DNA of 12,684 nucleotides, taken from positions 1 through 12,684 of the forward strand of contig CAMUJF010000033.1 in assembly GCA_947089135.1 (NCBI GenBank), in the 5' to 3' direction. Every line of letters starts with the position of its first letter. Position 1 is the first letter of the stretch. The position numbers were made by a program, and so were the translations under genes. Origin of the DNA: an uncultured Clostridia bacterium. GTDB taxonomy: Bacteria > Bacillota > Clostridia > Oscillospirales > Ruminococcaceae. This document shows positions 5,748 to 12,669 of the stretch, piece after piece. Below the pieces are notes generated by a model, which saw nothing but the letters and a program-made list of their open reading frames with translations, made no database searches and had not been told where the DNA came from.

Positions 5748-7283
5748 TTATTCACCTGTGCCTTCCGCAGCAGTATCGCCGCCTTTGGAGGAATAACCGT
5801 AGCCATATCCGTATTTATATCCGTATTTATATCCGTATTTGGAAGCATATTTCCTGCCGTAGCGCCCTGACTTTTCCGGTTTGCAAAAAGTCTTGACGAA
5901 TCCAAGAGCCTTACCGTTGGCAAGACGAATCTTTTCAAGGGCGCTCTGTATATCTGGATGGATAGTTGAGCCTTCTCTTATAATGAAAACAAGCCCCGCG
6001 ATCTCAGTGTTCATTAACTGAGAGTCGGTAACAACGTTTACAGGGGGCGTGTCAAGGAATACATAATCGTAATCCTCGGAAGACGCTTTCAGGAAAATTT
6101 TCATGGAATCCGAAGCGAGAAGCTCGGACGGATTCGGCGGAATATCTCCGGTGGTAATTATGTCCAAATTGTTCATGACACCGGGGCATATAGCATCGTT
6201 TACGGTGCAGAAACCGCCGAGTATAGAGGACAAGCCGTTTTTCGGCTTCACGCCAAAGCTTTTTGCCATAACCGGCTTACGCAGGTCACATTCCACAAGA
6301 AGGGTCTTAAAGCCTACGTTCGCAAACGAGATTGCAATATTTGCACAAGTCGTGCTTTTTCCCTCGGATGGATTGGAACTCGTTACAGCCACTATTTTTT
6401 TGTGACTTGTTGAAGCTGCAAACATTATATTGGTTCTGGCGGTATTATACGCCTCTGTTATAGCAAAGGGAGTATTTTCCGAAAGCAGCCTGTCGGCTCT
6501 TTCGGTTCCTATCTGGGTTGGTTCTGACTTTTGCTGCTGTTTGCGGGTGTTATCTCCGTAGCCGTAGCCGTAACCGTACTTGGAGTAGCCGTACTTGCTT
6601 TCAGTTGCCGACAAAAAGTCTGTTATTTCCGCAAAAACCGGAATGCCGTAAAGCTTTGCAAGATTGTCATCGTGCTTTACAACAACGTCAAGCATATCAT
6701 TAACAAAAACAATTATGTAAGATACGGCAAGACCGAGAAGGATCCCCGCAGCAGTAATGAGCGTAACATTAGGGAAAGACGGTCTTGTATCAATTTCGCC
6801 GTAGTCTATGACCTCAAGGGAACCTGATTTAATGACCCTGAGAAATTCAATGTTGGCAAGCCTTACAAGCTCGTTGACTATTTTTTCAGCCTCCTGAGGA
6901 CTTACGGATTCCACTGAGAGCTGCATTACCTCGGTACCGTTTACGGACTGTGCCGTTATCATTTTGTCAAGTTCTTCCTTAGTGTAAGGAAGATCGAGAT
7001 TTGCGATCAGGTTATCCATCATTGTGCTGCTTTTGAAAATGATCTGGCAGGTATTTACAAGCTTCTGAGCCGCATTAATATCGTTGATGTTCACACTTTC
7101 CGACGTCTTTTGGCTGTTTTCGACGTAGAGCAAAGCTTTCGATTCATATTTCTTTGTCATGACGAATTCCGAAAGTACAAAAGCTGCCGCGCCGCAGACA
7201 AGACCAACCAGTATAATAAAGAGCAGATGTTTTTTCAGTATTTTGAACAAATACCCTAAATCAATAACTTCCTCGTTCTCCAT
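5748..7283 (-). CDS. Fused Wzz chain-length regulator / BY-family tyrosine kinase
   Basis: 511 residues. The N-terminal Wzz part has transmembrane helices at about 20-40 and 174-194, with the Pro-containing motif DTRPSFPN (165-172). The cytoplasmic kinase has Walker A NPSEGKST (304-311), Walker A' LVECDLRKP (329-337) and Walker B YVFLDTPP (407-414). It would autophosphorylate on tyrosines and control polysaccharide chain length and export. Most Firmicutes split these parts into a CapA/CapB-type pair; here they are one chain. Two Tyr-rich segments occur: a hinge (231-242, six Tyr) and a C-terminal tail (475-497, ten Tyr alternating with Gly and Lys), the expected phosphorylation cluster. The tail is encoded by three perfect 12-bp repeats (5805-5840). 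The start at 7283 is preceded by AAAGGAT and, further upstream, AGGAG. It is the first gene of the leftward operon. Confidence 0.93.
   Translation of the reverse strand: MENEEVIDLGYLFKILKKHLLFIILVGLVCGAAAFVLSEFVMTKKYESKALLYVENSQKTSESVNINDINAAQKLVNTCQIIFKSSTMMDNLIANLDLPYTKEELDKMITAQSVNGTEVMQLSVESVSPQEAEKIVNELVRLANIEFLRVIKSGSLEVIDYGEIDTRPSFPNVTLITAAGILLGLAVSYIIVFVNDMLDVVVKHDDNLAKLYGIPVFAEITDFLSATESKYGYSKYGYGYGYGDNTRKQQQKSEPTQIGTERADRLLSENTPFAITEAYNTARTNIMFAASTSHKKIVAVTSSNPSEGKSTTCANIAISFANVGFKTLLVECDLRKPVMAKSFGVKPKNGLSSILGGFCTVNDAICPGVMNNLDIITTGDIPPNPSELLASDSMKIFLKASSEDYDYVFLDTPPVNVVTDSQLMNTEIAGLVFIIREGSTIHPDIQSALEKIRLANGKALGFVKTFCKPEKSGRYGRKYASKYGYKYGYKYGYGYGYSSKGGDTAAEGTGE
5805..5840. repeat. 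Three perfect 12-bp tandem repeats in the kinase tail
   Basis: The unit ATATCCGTATTT occurs at 5805-5816, 5817-5828 and 5829-5840. On the minus strand each unit encodes four residues (a KYGY-type period), so gain or loss of units stays in frame and would change the number of tyrosines in the kinase tail. Partly diverged copies flank the array. Confidence 0.9.
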
Positions 7284-7348
7284 TATCCTTTATAACTCCT
7301 AACTGATTTATTTTTAATACCGAAAACGCGTCGGATCCGGCGTGACAG

Positions 7349-7368
7349 CGACAGCCGCTGTCGTTTTT
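7349..7368 (+). terminator. Small GC-rich hairpin in the kinase operon leader
   Basis: CGACAG (7349-7354) and CTGTCG (7358-7363) pair over 6 bp around a CCG loop, followed by TTTTT on the plus strand. In that direction it is terminator-like and would stop antisense or stray transcription. In the leftward transcript it lies inside the roughly 130-nt leader of the kinase gene, where a competing ACAGCG/CGCTGT pairing is also possible. The role is unclear. Confidence 0.4.
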
Positions 7369-7422
7369 CCCGTCTTTGAAAACCTTTGCAGGAACAAAAA
7401 CAACAATACTGTCTTAAAATTT

Positions 7423-7451
7423 ATTTTAGCATAAAAAATACTTCGTGTCAA
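7423..7451 (-). promoter_or_regulatory. Sigma-A promoter of the kinase operon
   Basis: On the minus strand TTGACA (7446-7451) is followed, after exactly 17 bp, by TAAAAT (7423-7428). This predicts a start near 7416 and a leader of about 130 nt before the ATG at 7283. It is the only strong leftward promoter seen in the cluster. Confidence 0.75.
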
Positions 7452-7454
7452 TAT

Positions 7455-7468
7455 ATTTGTATACAAAT
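7455..7468. promoter_or_regulatory. Perfect 14-bp palindrome next to the -35 box
   Basis: ATTTGTATACAAAT is fully symmetric and lies three bases beyond the -35 box of the leftward promoter, a usual position for an activator site. The core fits the GntR/FadR-type pattern TxGTxxxACxA, so a regulator of that family is a candidate. No such regulator is encoded in the window. Confidence 0.45.
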
Positions 7469-7573
7469 TTTTTTCTAAATAAACATTCGTTTTGCACTGT
7501 TTGCAACAAATCCATTTTGCTGTTAATAAAACGTTCTTAAATTAGAATATTGTTCATTTTTCGTTTTTATATA

Positions 7574-7602
7574 TTGACATAAATTGTTTTTTAAGGTATA
7601 AT
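7574..7602 (+). promoter_or_regulatory. Consensus sigma-A promoter of the phosphatase gene
   Basis: TTGACA (7574-7579), a 17-bp spacer and TATAAT (7597-7602) match the consensus at all twelve positions. A start near 7609 is predicted. Such a perfect promoter suggests strong, largely constitutive expression unless it is repressed. Confidence 0.85.
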
Positions 7603-7666
7603 TATTTTAAGTCTTAAAGCGTAGAAAATATTTTCCTTTAAACTGCAATACTTTGAACACACCGAG

Positions 7667-7694
7667 AAAGGAGAGGTGTTTCCTGTCTTATTTG
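7667..7694 (+). promoter_or_regulatory. Displaced strong ribosome binding site, possible TTG start
   Basis: AAAGGAGAGGTG (7667-7678) is the best ribosome binding site near the phosphatase gene but lies 34 nt before the family-consistent ATG (7713). The in-frame TTG at 7692-7694 is 13 nt away from it. Either translation begins at TTG, or the ATG is used inefficiently, keeping phosphatase levels low despite the consensus promoter. Confidence 0.4.
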
Positions 7695-7712
7695 CGGAAG
7701 CACATTACAATA

Positions 7713-8456
7713 ATGCGTATAGATTTCCATTCACATATTCTTCCGGGCATGGACGACGGCGCGGCAGATGTCAAGGAATCCCTTGCCATGCTTAAAATGC
7801 TGTCTGAATCTAAGGTGGATACGGTAGTGCTCACGCCGCATTTTTACCGTCAGAACGAAAGAATAAGCTCCTTTCTGAAGCGTCGGGGAGAAGCTTTTGA
7901 AAAGCTTTCCGAAGCGACGTCGGAGCTAAACGGCTGCCCTGAGCTGATACTCGGAGCCGAGGTGTATTTTTACCCCTCCCTGTCCTCAGATCCGGATTTT
8001 CATAAGCTCTGTATAGGCAATACCGGTTATATCCTCCTTGAGCTGCCGTTTGAACAGTTCCATGACAACTTTTACAGCAGCTATGCAAAATTTTCCAATA
8101 ACTGTGAACAGAAAATAATTTTTGCTCATATAGAAAGGTATCTGAGCTTCGGAAACGCTCCTAACGACATTATGCGTCTTTTTGAGTACGGGAACGCGCT
8201 TTGTCAGATGAATTGTTCCTCTCTTGCAGAAGCAAGCCTGATGAAGAAAAAAACCATGCTAAGGTTTATTTCGGACGGTCTTATAAGCGCTGTGGGCACA
8301 GACGCCCATAACACCTCGCGCCGTCCCCCGATGTACGGAAAAGCCGAAAAGCTGATCGTTTCCAAATGCGGACAGCAGGCCTTTGACAGAATTTGCCGCC
8401 GCAGCGAGATGATACTTTCGGACAGAAGTCTCAGGGAAATAATCCAGCACGCATAA
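7713..8456 (+). CDS. CpsB/YwqE-type PHP protein-tyrosine phosphatase
   Basis: 247 residues with the full metal-site pattern of the family: DFHSHILPGMDDGA at the start (His6, His8, Asp14), TPHFY (His43), GAEVYF (Glu83), FAHIERY (His139) and GTDAHN (Asp197, His199). These enzymes use a metal cluster to dephosphorylate the BY-kinase and its targets, and so reset the polysaccharide phosphorylation cycle. It is transcribed divergently from the kinase gene. The ATG at 7713 gives the exact N-terminus usual for the family, but its ribosome binding site is weak (GGAAG). The strong AAAGGAGAGGTG at 7667-7678 instead points to an in-frame TTG at 7692, which would add seven residues; an upstream TTG at 7653 lies before that site and is unlikely. 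Confidence 0.9.
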   Translation: MRIDFHSHILPGMDDGAADVKESLAMLKMLSESKVDTVVLTPHFYRQNERISSFLKRRGEAFEKLSEATSELNGCPELILGAEVYFYPSLSSDPDFHKLCIGNTGYILLELPFEQFHDNFYSSYAKFSNNCEQKIIFAHIERYLSFGNAPNDIMRLFEYGNALCQMNCSSLAEASLMKKKTMLRFISDGLISAVGTDAHNTSRRPPMYGKAEKLIVSKCGQQAFDRICRRSEMILSDRSLREIIQHA

Positions 8457-8471
8457 TGCGTAGAAGCGCGC

Positions 8472-8557
8472 AAATCCCCCCAAAAACCACCCCTTTTGTC
8501 AGGTAATATGTATACATTTATATACATACCGTAAAATCCGACAAAAGGGGGATTTTT
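8472..8557 (+). terminator. Elaborate terminator after the phosphatase gene
   Basis: CCCCTTTTGTC (8490-8500) pairs with GACAAAAGGGG (8540-8550) over 11 bp, and inside its loop TATGTATA (8507-8514) pairs with TATACATA (8521-8528). AAATCCCCC (8472-8480) is also a perfect 9-bp complement of GGGGGATTT (8547-8555). GATTTTTTG follows the stem. It separates the phosphatase gene from valS. No T-box sequence is seen. Confidence 0.75.
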
Positions 8558-8642
8558 TGCAAATGAACGGGACAGCTTTTTCTATTCTGTACATTTTTAT
8601 TGCAGCAGTTGGAAAAGTGTCCGATAATCTTTAAAATATATG

Positions 8643-8671
8643 TTGATTTTTTCACAAAAATATGGTATAAT
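8643..8671 (+). promoter_or_regulatory. Promoter of valS
   Basis: TTGATT (8643-8648), 17 bp, and TATAAT (8666-8671) with the extended -10 TGG just before it. The -10 neighbourhood (AAATATGGTATAATT) is nearly identical to that of the small gene at 11507. The leader is only about 30 nt, leaving no room for a T-box. Confidence 0.8.
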
Positions 8672-8706
8672 TAGCAAATATATTTTGTTTGAAAGGACAG
8701 GTAGGA

Positions 8707-11325
8707 ATGAAAAAGGAACTTCCAAAGCTCTATGACCCAAAGGAAGTAGAGGATAAGATATACAAATTCTGGGAGGACAACGGATGCTTCAAGGCGACTC
8801 GCGATCCCCAAAAAAAGCCCTATACTATAGTTATACCTCCGCCGAATATTACGGGACAACTCCACATGGGTCATGCCCTTGACGAGACCTTGCAGGATAT
8901 CCTTATCCGTTGGAAAAGAATGTGCGGTTATTCCGCGCTGTGGCTTCCCGGTACAGATCACGCAGCTCTTGCTACCGAGGTAAAGATAGTCGAGGCAATG
9001 GCTAAGGAAGGACTTACCAAGGAGTCGATCGGACGTGAAAAATTCATGGAGCGCGCATGGGCTTGGAAAGAGCAGTACGGCGGAAGAATTGTTGAACAGC
9101 TCAAAAAGTTAGGCTCGTCCTGCGACTGGTCGAGAGAACGCTTTACCATGGACGAGGGCTGCTCCAAGGCGGTCAAGGACGTATTTATAAAGTACTACGA
9201 AAAAGGACTTATCTACCGCGGCGAGCGCATGATAAACTGGTGTCCAAGCTGCGAAACGGCTTTGTCAGACGCAGAAGTTATTTTCGAGGAGCAGGCAGGA
9301 CATTTTTGGCATATCCGCTATCCGTTCAAAGATAACAGCGGCTATGTTGAGCTTGCGACTACCCGTCCCGAAACGCTGCTGGGCGATACTGCCGTTGCGG
9401 TAAATCCCAACGACGACCGCTACAAGGACATCATCGGCAAGACGCTTGTTCTGCCCTTGGTTGGACGTGAAATTCCCGTTGTTGCGGACGAATACGTTGA
9501 GATGGATTTCGGCACAGGCGTGGTAAAAATTACCCCCGCCCACGACCCCAACGACTTTGAGGTAGGCAAACGCCATAATCTGGAAGTAATTACCGTTATG
9601 ACGGACGACGCGAAAATTACCGCCGATTACCCCAAATACGCGGGCATGGACAGATACGAGGCTCGAAAGGCTATCGTTGCCGACCTTGAGGTGGGCGGCT
9701 ACCTTATCAAGACAGAGGAACACGTCCACAACGTAGGTACTTGTCAGCGTTGTCACACCACCGTTGAGCCGAAAGTTTCCACACAGTGGTTCGTTAAAAT
9801 GAATGAGCTTGCACAGCCCGCTATCGACGCGGTTAAAAACGGGGAAACTAAATTTGTTCCCGAAAGATTTGATAAAATTTATTTCAACTGGCTTGAAAAT
9901 ATCCGCGACTGGTGCATTTCCCGTCAGATCTGGTGGGGACACCGTATCCCTGCGTTTTACTGCGACGAGTGCGGCGAAATGGTTGTTAGCAAGGAAGATT
10001 CCGTTAAGTGTCCCAAATGCGGCAAGGAAATGCGGCAAGATCCCGACACGTTGGACACATGGTTCAGCTCCGCGCTGTGGCCTTTCTCCACGCTTGGCTG
10101 GCCCGAAGAAACCGAAGATCTCAAGTATTTCTACCCTACAAGCACACTTGTTACAGGCTATGACATCATCTTTTTCTGGGTAATCAGAATGATGTTCAGC
10201 GGTATCGAAAACACGGGCAAGCCTCCATTTGACACCGTTCTTATCCACGGCTTGGTACGTGATTCACAGGGGCGGAAAATGTCCAAATCCCTCGGCAACG
10301 GCATAGACCCGCTGGAGGAGATCGACAAATACGGCGCGGACGCTCTCCGCTTTATGCTTGCAACGGGCAATTCCCCCGGAAACGATATGCGCTATATGGA
10401 AGAAAAAGTAAAAGCGTCCCGCAACTTCGCAAACAAGCTTTGGAACGCCTCCCGCTTTATCATGATGAATTTGTCCGACGACTTCAAGCTGAACGGTCTG
10501 CCCGAAAGTCTCAATATCGAGGACAAGTGGGTAATAAGCAAGTTCAACACTCTTGCGAAAGAGGTCAACGAAAACCTTGAGGCGTTTGAGCTTGGCGTTG
10601 CGGTTGCGAAGCTGTACGACTTTATTTGGGACGTTTACTGCGACTGGTATATCGAGCTGACAAAGCCGAGAATTGCGGCAGGCGGCGAAACTGCCGAAAC
10701 TGCGCAGGCTGTGCTTGTCTGGGTAATGCAGGGTATGCTTAAGCTTCTGCACCCATTTATGCCGTTCGTTACGGAGGAAATCTGGTCTGCCGTTTCAGAC
10801 AGCGGCGTACCCTGCATTCTGTCCGAGTTCCCGCAGTACGACGAAAAGCTGACATTTGCAGATGAGGAAAAACAGTTTGAGAAAATCATCGCGGCAATTC
10901 GCGGCATAAGAAACCGCCGCGCCGAGATGAACGTACCGCCGTCTAAAAAAGCGGCTCTCCACATCGAGACTGCTGACGGGAAAATTTTCGAGCAGGGCAA
11001 GCTTTTCTTTGAGAGACTTGCGTCCGCGTCCTCCGTTGAAATTGCGGATAAAATTGATATGCCCGACGCGGTAACAGTTGTTACGGACAGCGCAAGAATT
11101 TTCATTCCCATGGACGAGCTTGTTGACAAGGAAAAGGAGCTTGCCCGTCTCAACAAGGAAAAGGCGGCTGTACAAAAGGACATTGACTTCTCCTCAAACA
11201 AACTGAACAATCAAGGGTTTGTTGCGAAAGCTCCCGCGGCGCAGGTGGAAGCCGAAAAGGCTAAGCTTGCAAAGGCGCAGGAGAAAATGGCTAAGATAGA
11301 GCAGTCCATTGCTGCTCTTGGCTGA
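8707..11325 (+). CDS. valS: Valyl-tRNA synthetase
   Basis: 872 residues, the usual size for class I ValRS, which charges tRNA-Val with valine in the cytosol. The HIGH-type signature is PPNITGQLHMGH (HMGH at 53-56) and the KMSKS loop is GRKMSKSLGNG (524-528). The CP1 editing region between them includes ATTRPETLLGDTAVAV and TPAHDPNDFEVG. A zinc ribbon is formed by Cys419/Cys422 and Cys435/Cys438 (CDEC and CPKC). The C-terminal 70 or so residues form the Lys/Glu/Ala-rich coiled coil typical of ValRS arms that contact tRNA. The start at 8707 has AAAGGACAGG upstream; the frame is open back to a TTG at 8689, but that codon lies before the ribosome binding site. It is a single-gene unit with its own promoter and terminator. 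Confidence 0.97.
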   Translation: MKKELPKLYDPKEVEDKIYKFWEDNGCFKATRDPQKKPYTIVIPPPNITGQLHMGHALDETLQDILIRWKRMCGYSALWLPGTDHAALATEVKIVEAMAKEGLTKESIGREKFMERAWAWKEQYGGRIVEQLKKLGSSCDWSRERFTMDEGCSKAVKDVFIKYYEKGLIYRGERMINWCPSCETALSDAEVIFEEQAGHFWHIRYPFKDNSGYVELATTRPETLLGDTAVAVNPNDDRYKDIIGKTLVLPLVGREIPVVADEYVEMDFGTGVVKITPAHDPNDFEVGKRHNLEVITVMTDDAKITADYPKYAGMDRYEARKAIVADLEVGGYLIKTEEHVHNVGTCQRCHTTVEPKVSTQWFVKMNELAQPAIDAVKNGETKFVPERFDKIYFNWLENIRDWCISRQIWWGHRIPAFYCDECGEMVVSKEDSVKCPKCGKEMRQDPDTLDTWFSSALWPFSTLGWPEETEDLKYFYPTSTLVTGYDIIFFWVIRMMFSGIENTGKPPFDTVLIHGLVRDSQGRKMSKSLGNGIDPLEEIDKYGADALRFMLATGNSPGNDMRYMEEKVKASRNFANKLWNASRFIMMNLSDDFKLNGLPESLNIEDKWVISKFNTLAKEVNENLEAFELGVAVAKLYDFIWDVYCDWYIELTKPRIAAGGETAETAQAVLVWVMQGMLKLLHPFMPFVTEEIWSAVSDSGVPCILSEFPQYDEKLTFADEEKQFEKIIAAIRGIRNRRAEMNVPPSKKAALHIETADGKIFEQGKLFFERLASASSVEIADKIDMPDAVTVVTDSARIFIPMDELVDKEKELARLNKEKAAVQKDIDFSSNKLNNQGFVAKAPAAQVEAEKAKLAKAQEKMAKIEQSIAALG

Positions 11326-11330
11326 TATAT

Positions 11331-11367
11331 TAAAGGGACTGCTGCGCGTACTGCAGCAGTCCCTTTA
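11331..11367 (+). terminator. valS terminator
   Basis: A perfect 15-bp stem (11331-11345 with 11353-11367), loop of 7 nt, starts 6 nt after the stop codon. The right arm ends in CCCTTTA, giving only a short T-run, but stem strength and position make termination likely. Confidence 0.85.
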
Positions 11368-11447
11368 TACATATATGCTTATGCTATCAATAAAATTATA
11401 AGTTTTAAGACTTTTTAATGTTCTGTCAATTTTCAAATAAGTGTTAC

Positions 11448-11476
11448 TTGAAATACCTCCTCAAATATGGTATAAT
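11448..11476 (+). promoter_or_regulatory. Promoter of the small orphan gene
   Basis: TTGAAA (11448-11453), 17 bp, TATAAT (11471-11476), with a TGG extended -10. The predicted start lies about 25 nt before the ATG at 11507. The promoter overlaps the region where the frame stays open upstream (to 11441), which rules out a longer protein. Confidence 0.8.
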
Positions 11477-11506
11477 TTGTACAATAACTGTATAAGGACT
11501 GATCAT

Positions 11507-11857
11507 ATGGAGGAAAAAGCGTTTAAGATACCCGAATTTGAATACTTTGAAATGGGAGGTAAATACAGCGGAAACAAGCGGGGAACTGCGCAGGACGACT
11601 TCAACTTCCGCTTTACGCCCAAGGAAAAACTGCTTGCCCAAATATGGTACGGCATAAACTGCTTTGAAAAGTCGGAACTTGTGAACGAAGCCGAGTTCGA
11701 TATCACCCGCGACGGCTACCACGCCGCCTGCGACTGGGTGGAGGAGCAGGTAAGGGTCTGGCTGAAAGAGCATAAAATGCTGTCCCCAGATATGGGTATA
11801 TGGAGCAAGCCGCCGGAAGGAAATCCGTGGGAAAGGAAAGCGGGAAAATCAAAATGA
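11507..11857 (+). CDS. Small soluble protein of unknown function
   Basis: 116 residues rich in aromatic and charged residues, with no signal peptide or membrane segment: an N-terminal PEFEYFEMGGKYSGNKRGT stretch, a central TPKEKLLAQIWYGINCFEK helix-like part, DGYHAACDWVEEQVRVWLKE, and a Pro/Trp-rich end (IWSKPPEGNPWER). I do not recognise a family. It has its own promoter and an ATAAGGA site before the ATG. An 18-codon frame overlaps its stop as ATGA (11854-11910) but has no further support. The oxidoreductase gene begins 83 bp later with its own ribosome binding site and may be co-transcribed, since no clear terminator lies between them. Confidence 0.75.
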   Translation: MEEKAFKIPEFEYFEMGGKYSGNKRGTAQDDFNFRFTPKEKLLAQIWYGINCFEKSELVNEAEFDITRDGYHAACDWVEEQVRVWLKEHKMLSPDMGIWSKPPEGNPWERKAGKSK

Positions 11858-11867
11858 GCGAAAAATT

Positions 11868-11885
11868 CATATGCAGGAGCATATG
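11868..11885. repeat. Small inverted repeat between two genes
   Basis: CATATGC (11868-11874) and GCATATG (11879-11885) flank AGGA. There is no T-run, so it is not a standard terminator. It might be an operator, an RNA-stability stem, or chance. Confidence 0.3.
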
Positions 11886-11940
11886 GGGAAAATCAAGTCA
11901 AAATTTCTAATTCTATATGTTTTTAAAAGGAGCTGCTTAT

Positions 11941-12669
11941 ATGTCAAAAACTGTTAACTGGGGAATAATGGCGACCGGCAAAATTGCCCGTACCTTTGCA
12001 AAAGCGGTGAAGTTTGCCGAGGGAGCAAATCTGTACGCCTGCGCTTCCAGGTCTGCCGAAAAGGCTGCCGAGTTCGGAAAGCTTTACGGCGCGGAGAAGT
12101 CTTACGGCTCCTATGAGGAGCTTGCCGCCGACCACAATGTTGATATCGTATACGTCGCTTCGCCTATGAGCTGTCACTATGAAAATGTGAAGCTTTGCTT
12201 TGAGCACGGCAAAAACGTGCTCTGCGAAAAAAGTATAACCATGAACACCGCACAGCTTGAGGAACTTATAGCCGAAGCGCGGGAGAAAAATCTCTTTTTT
12301 ATGGAAGCCATGTGGATGAAGTTTCTGCCCTCGTTCCTAAAAGCGCGGGAATGGTTTTCACAGGGCAGGATAGGACAGATAAAGGCAATACGGGCGGATT
12401 TTTCCAATCCTGTGGAATACGACCCAAACGACAGGCTTTTCCGTGCGGACTTAGGCGGCGGCGCGCTTCTTGACCTGGGAGTTTATCCCCTGACTTTAAC
12501 AAGCTCTTTTCTCGGCTGTGAACCGGAGCGGATACTTTCCGAGGTAAACGTCAGTCACGGCGTTGACATGAACGAAGCTGTTATTTTGAAGTACGAAAAT
12601 TGTGATTTGACAAGCAAAACAATAAAAAGTGACAAGCAAAACACAAAAAGCAACACCGAAATGAAGTAA
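11941..12669 (+). pseudogene. Gfo/Idh/MocA-family oxidoreductase, 3' end lost to insertion
   Basis: The 242-residue reading frame starts with a Rossmann fold (GIMATGKIA, residues 8-16), the catalytic-region motif CEKSIT with Lys97, and GGGALLDLGVYPL (172-184), all as in NAD(P)-dependent dehydrogenases of this family, which act on sugars or related polyols. Family members are usually 320-340 residues. Homology stops at Asn220: the codons from 12601 on come from the inserted repeat (CDLTSKTIKSDKQ...) and end at a TAA in it. About 100 residues of the C-terminal beta-sheet domain, which forms the substrate site and oligomer face, are missing, so the protein is probably inactive. The start has AAAAGGAG (11925-11932). 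The substrate cannot be told from the sequence. Confidence 0.85.

Larger units (their letters stand above)
7284..7712. other. Divergent control region between kinase operon and phosphatase gene
   Basis: This AT-rich stretch has no convincing gene. It holds the leftward leader hairpin and promoter, the 14-bp palindrome and the rightward promoter (7574-7602). The two predicted transcription starts are about 190 bp apart. Confidence 0.7.

Noticed and set aside
5805..5840. CRISPR-like or regulatory direct repeat array
   Set aside because: The 12-bp units are contiguous without spacers and are explained by the coding repeat of the kinase tail.
5744..5938. Open frame extending the EpsG gene upstream by 65 codons
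   Set aside because: It lies inside the kinase coding region and merely reads the Tyr/Gly repeat in another frame (NTDINTD pattern). The ATG at 5743 with an upstream AGGTGA gives the normal EpsG start in a membrane helix.
8457..8706. T-box riboswitch before valS
   Set aside because: No T-box core (GGGTGG-ACCGCG type) is seen, and the predicted transcript leader is only about 30 nt long.
9265..10248. 327-codon open frame on the minus strand
   Set aside because: It is entirely antisense to valS, whose motifs are intact, and shows no family features.
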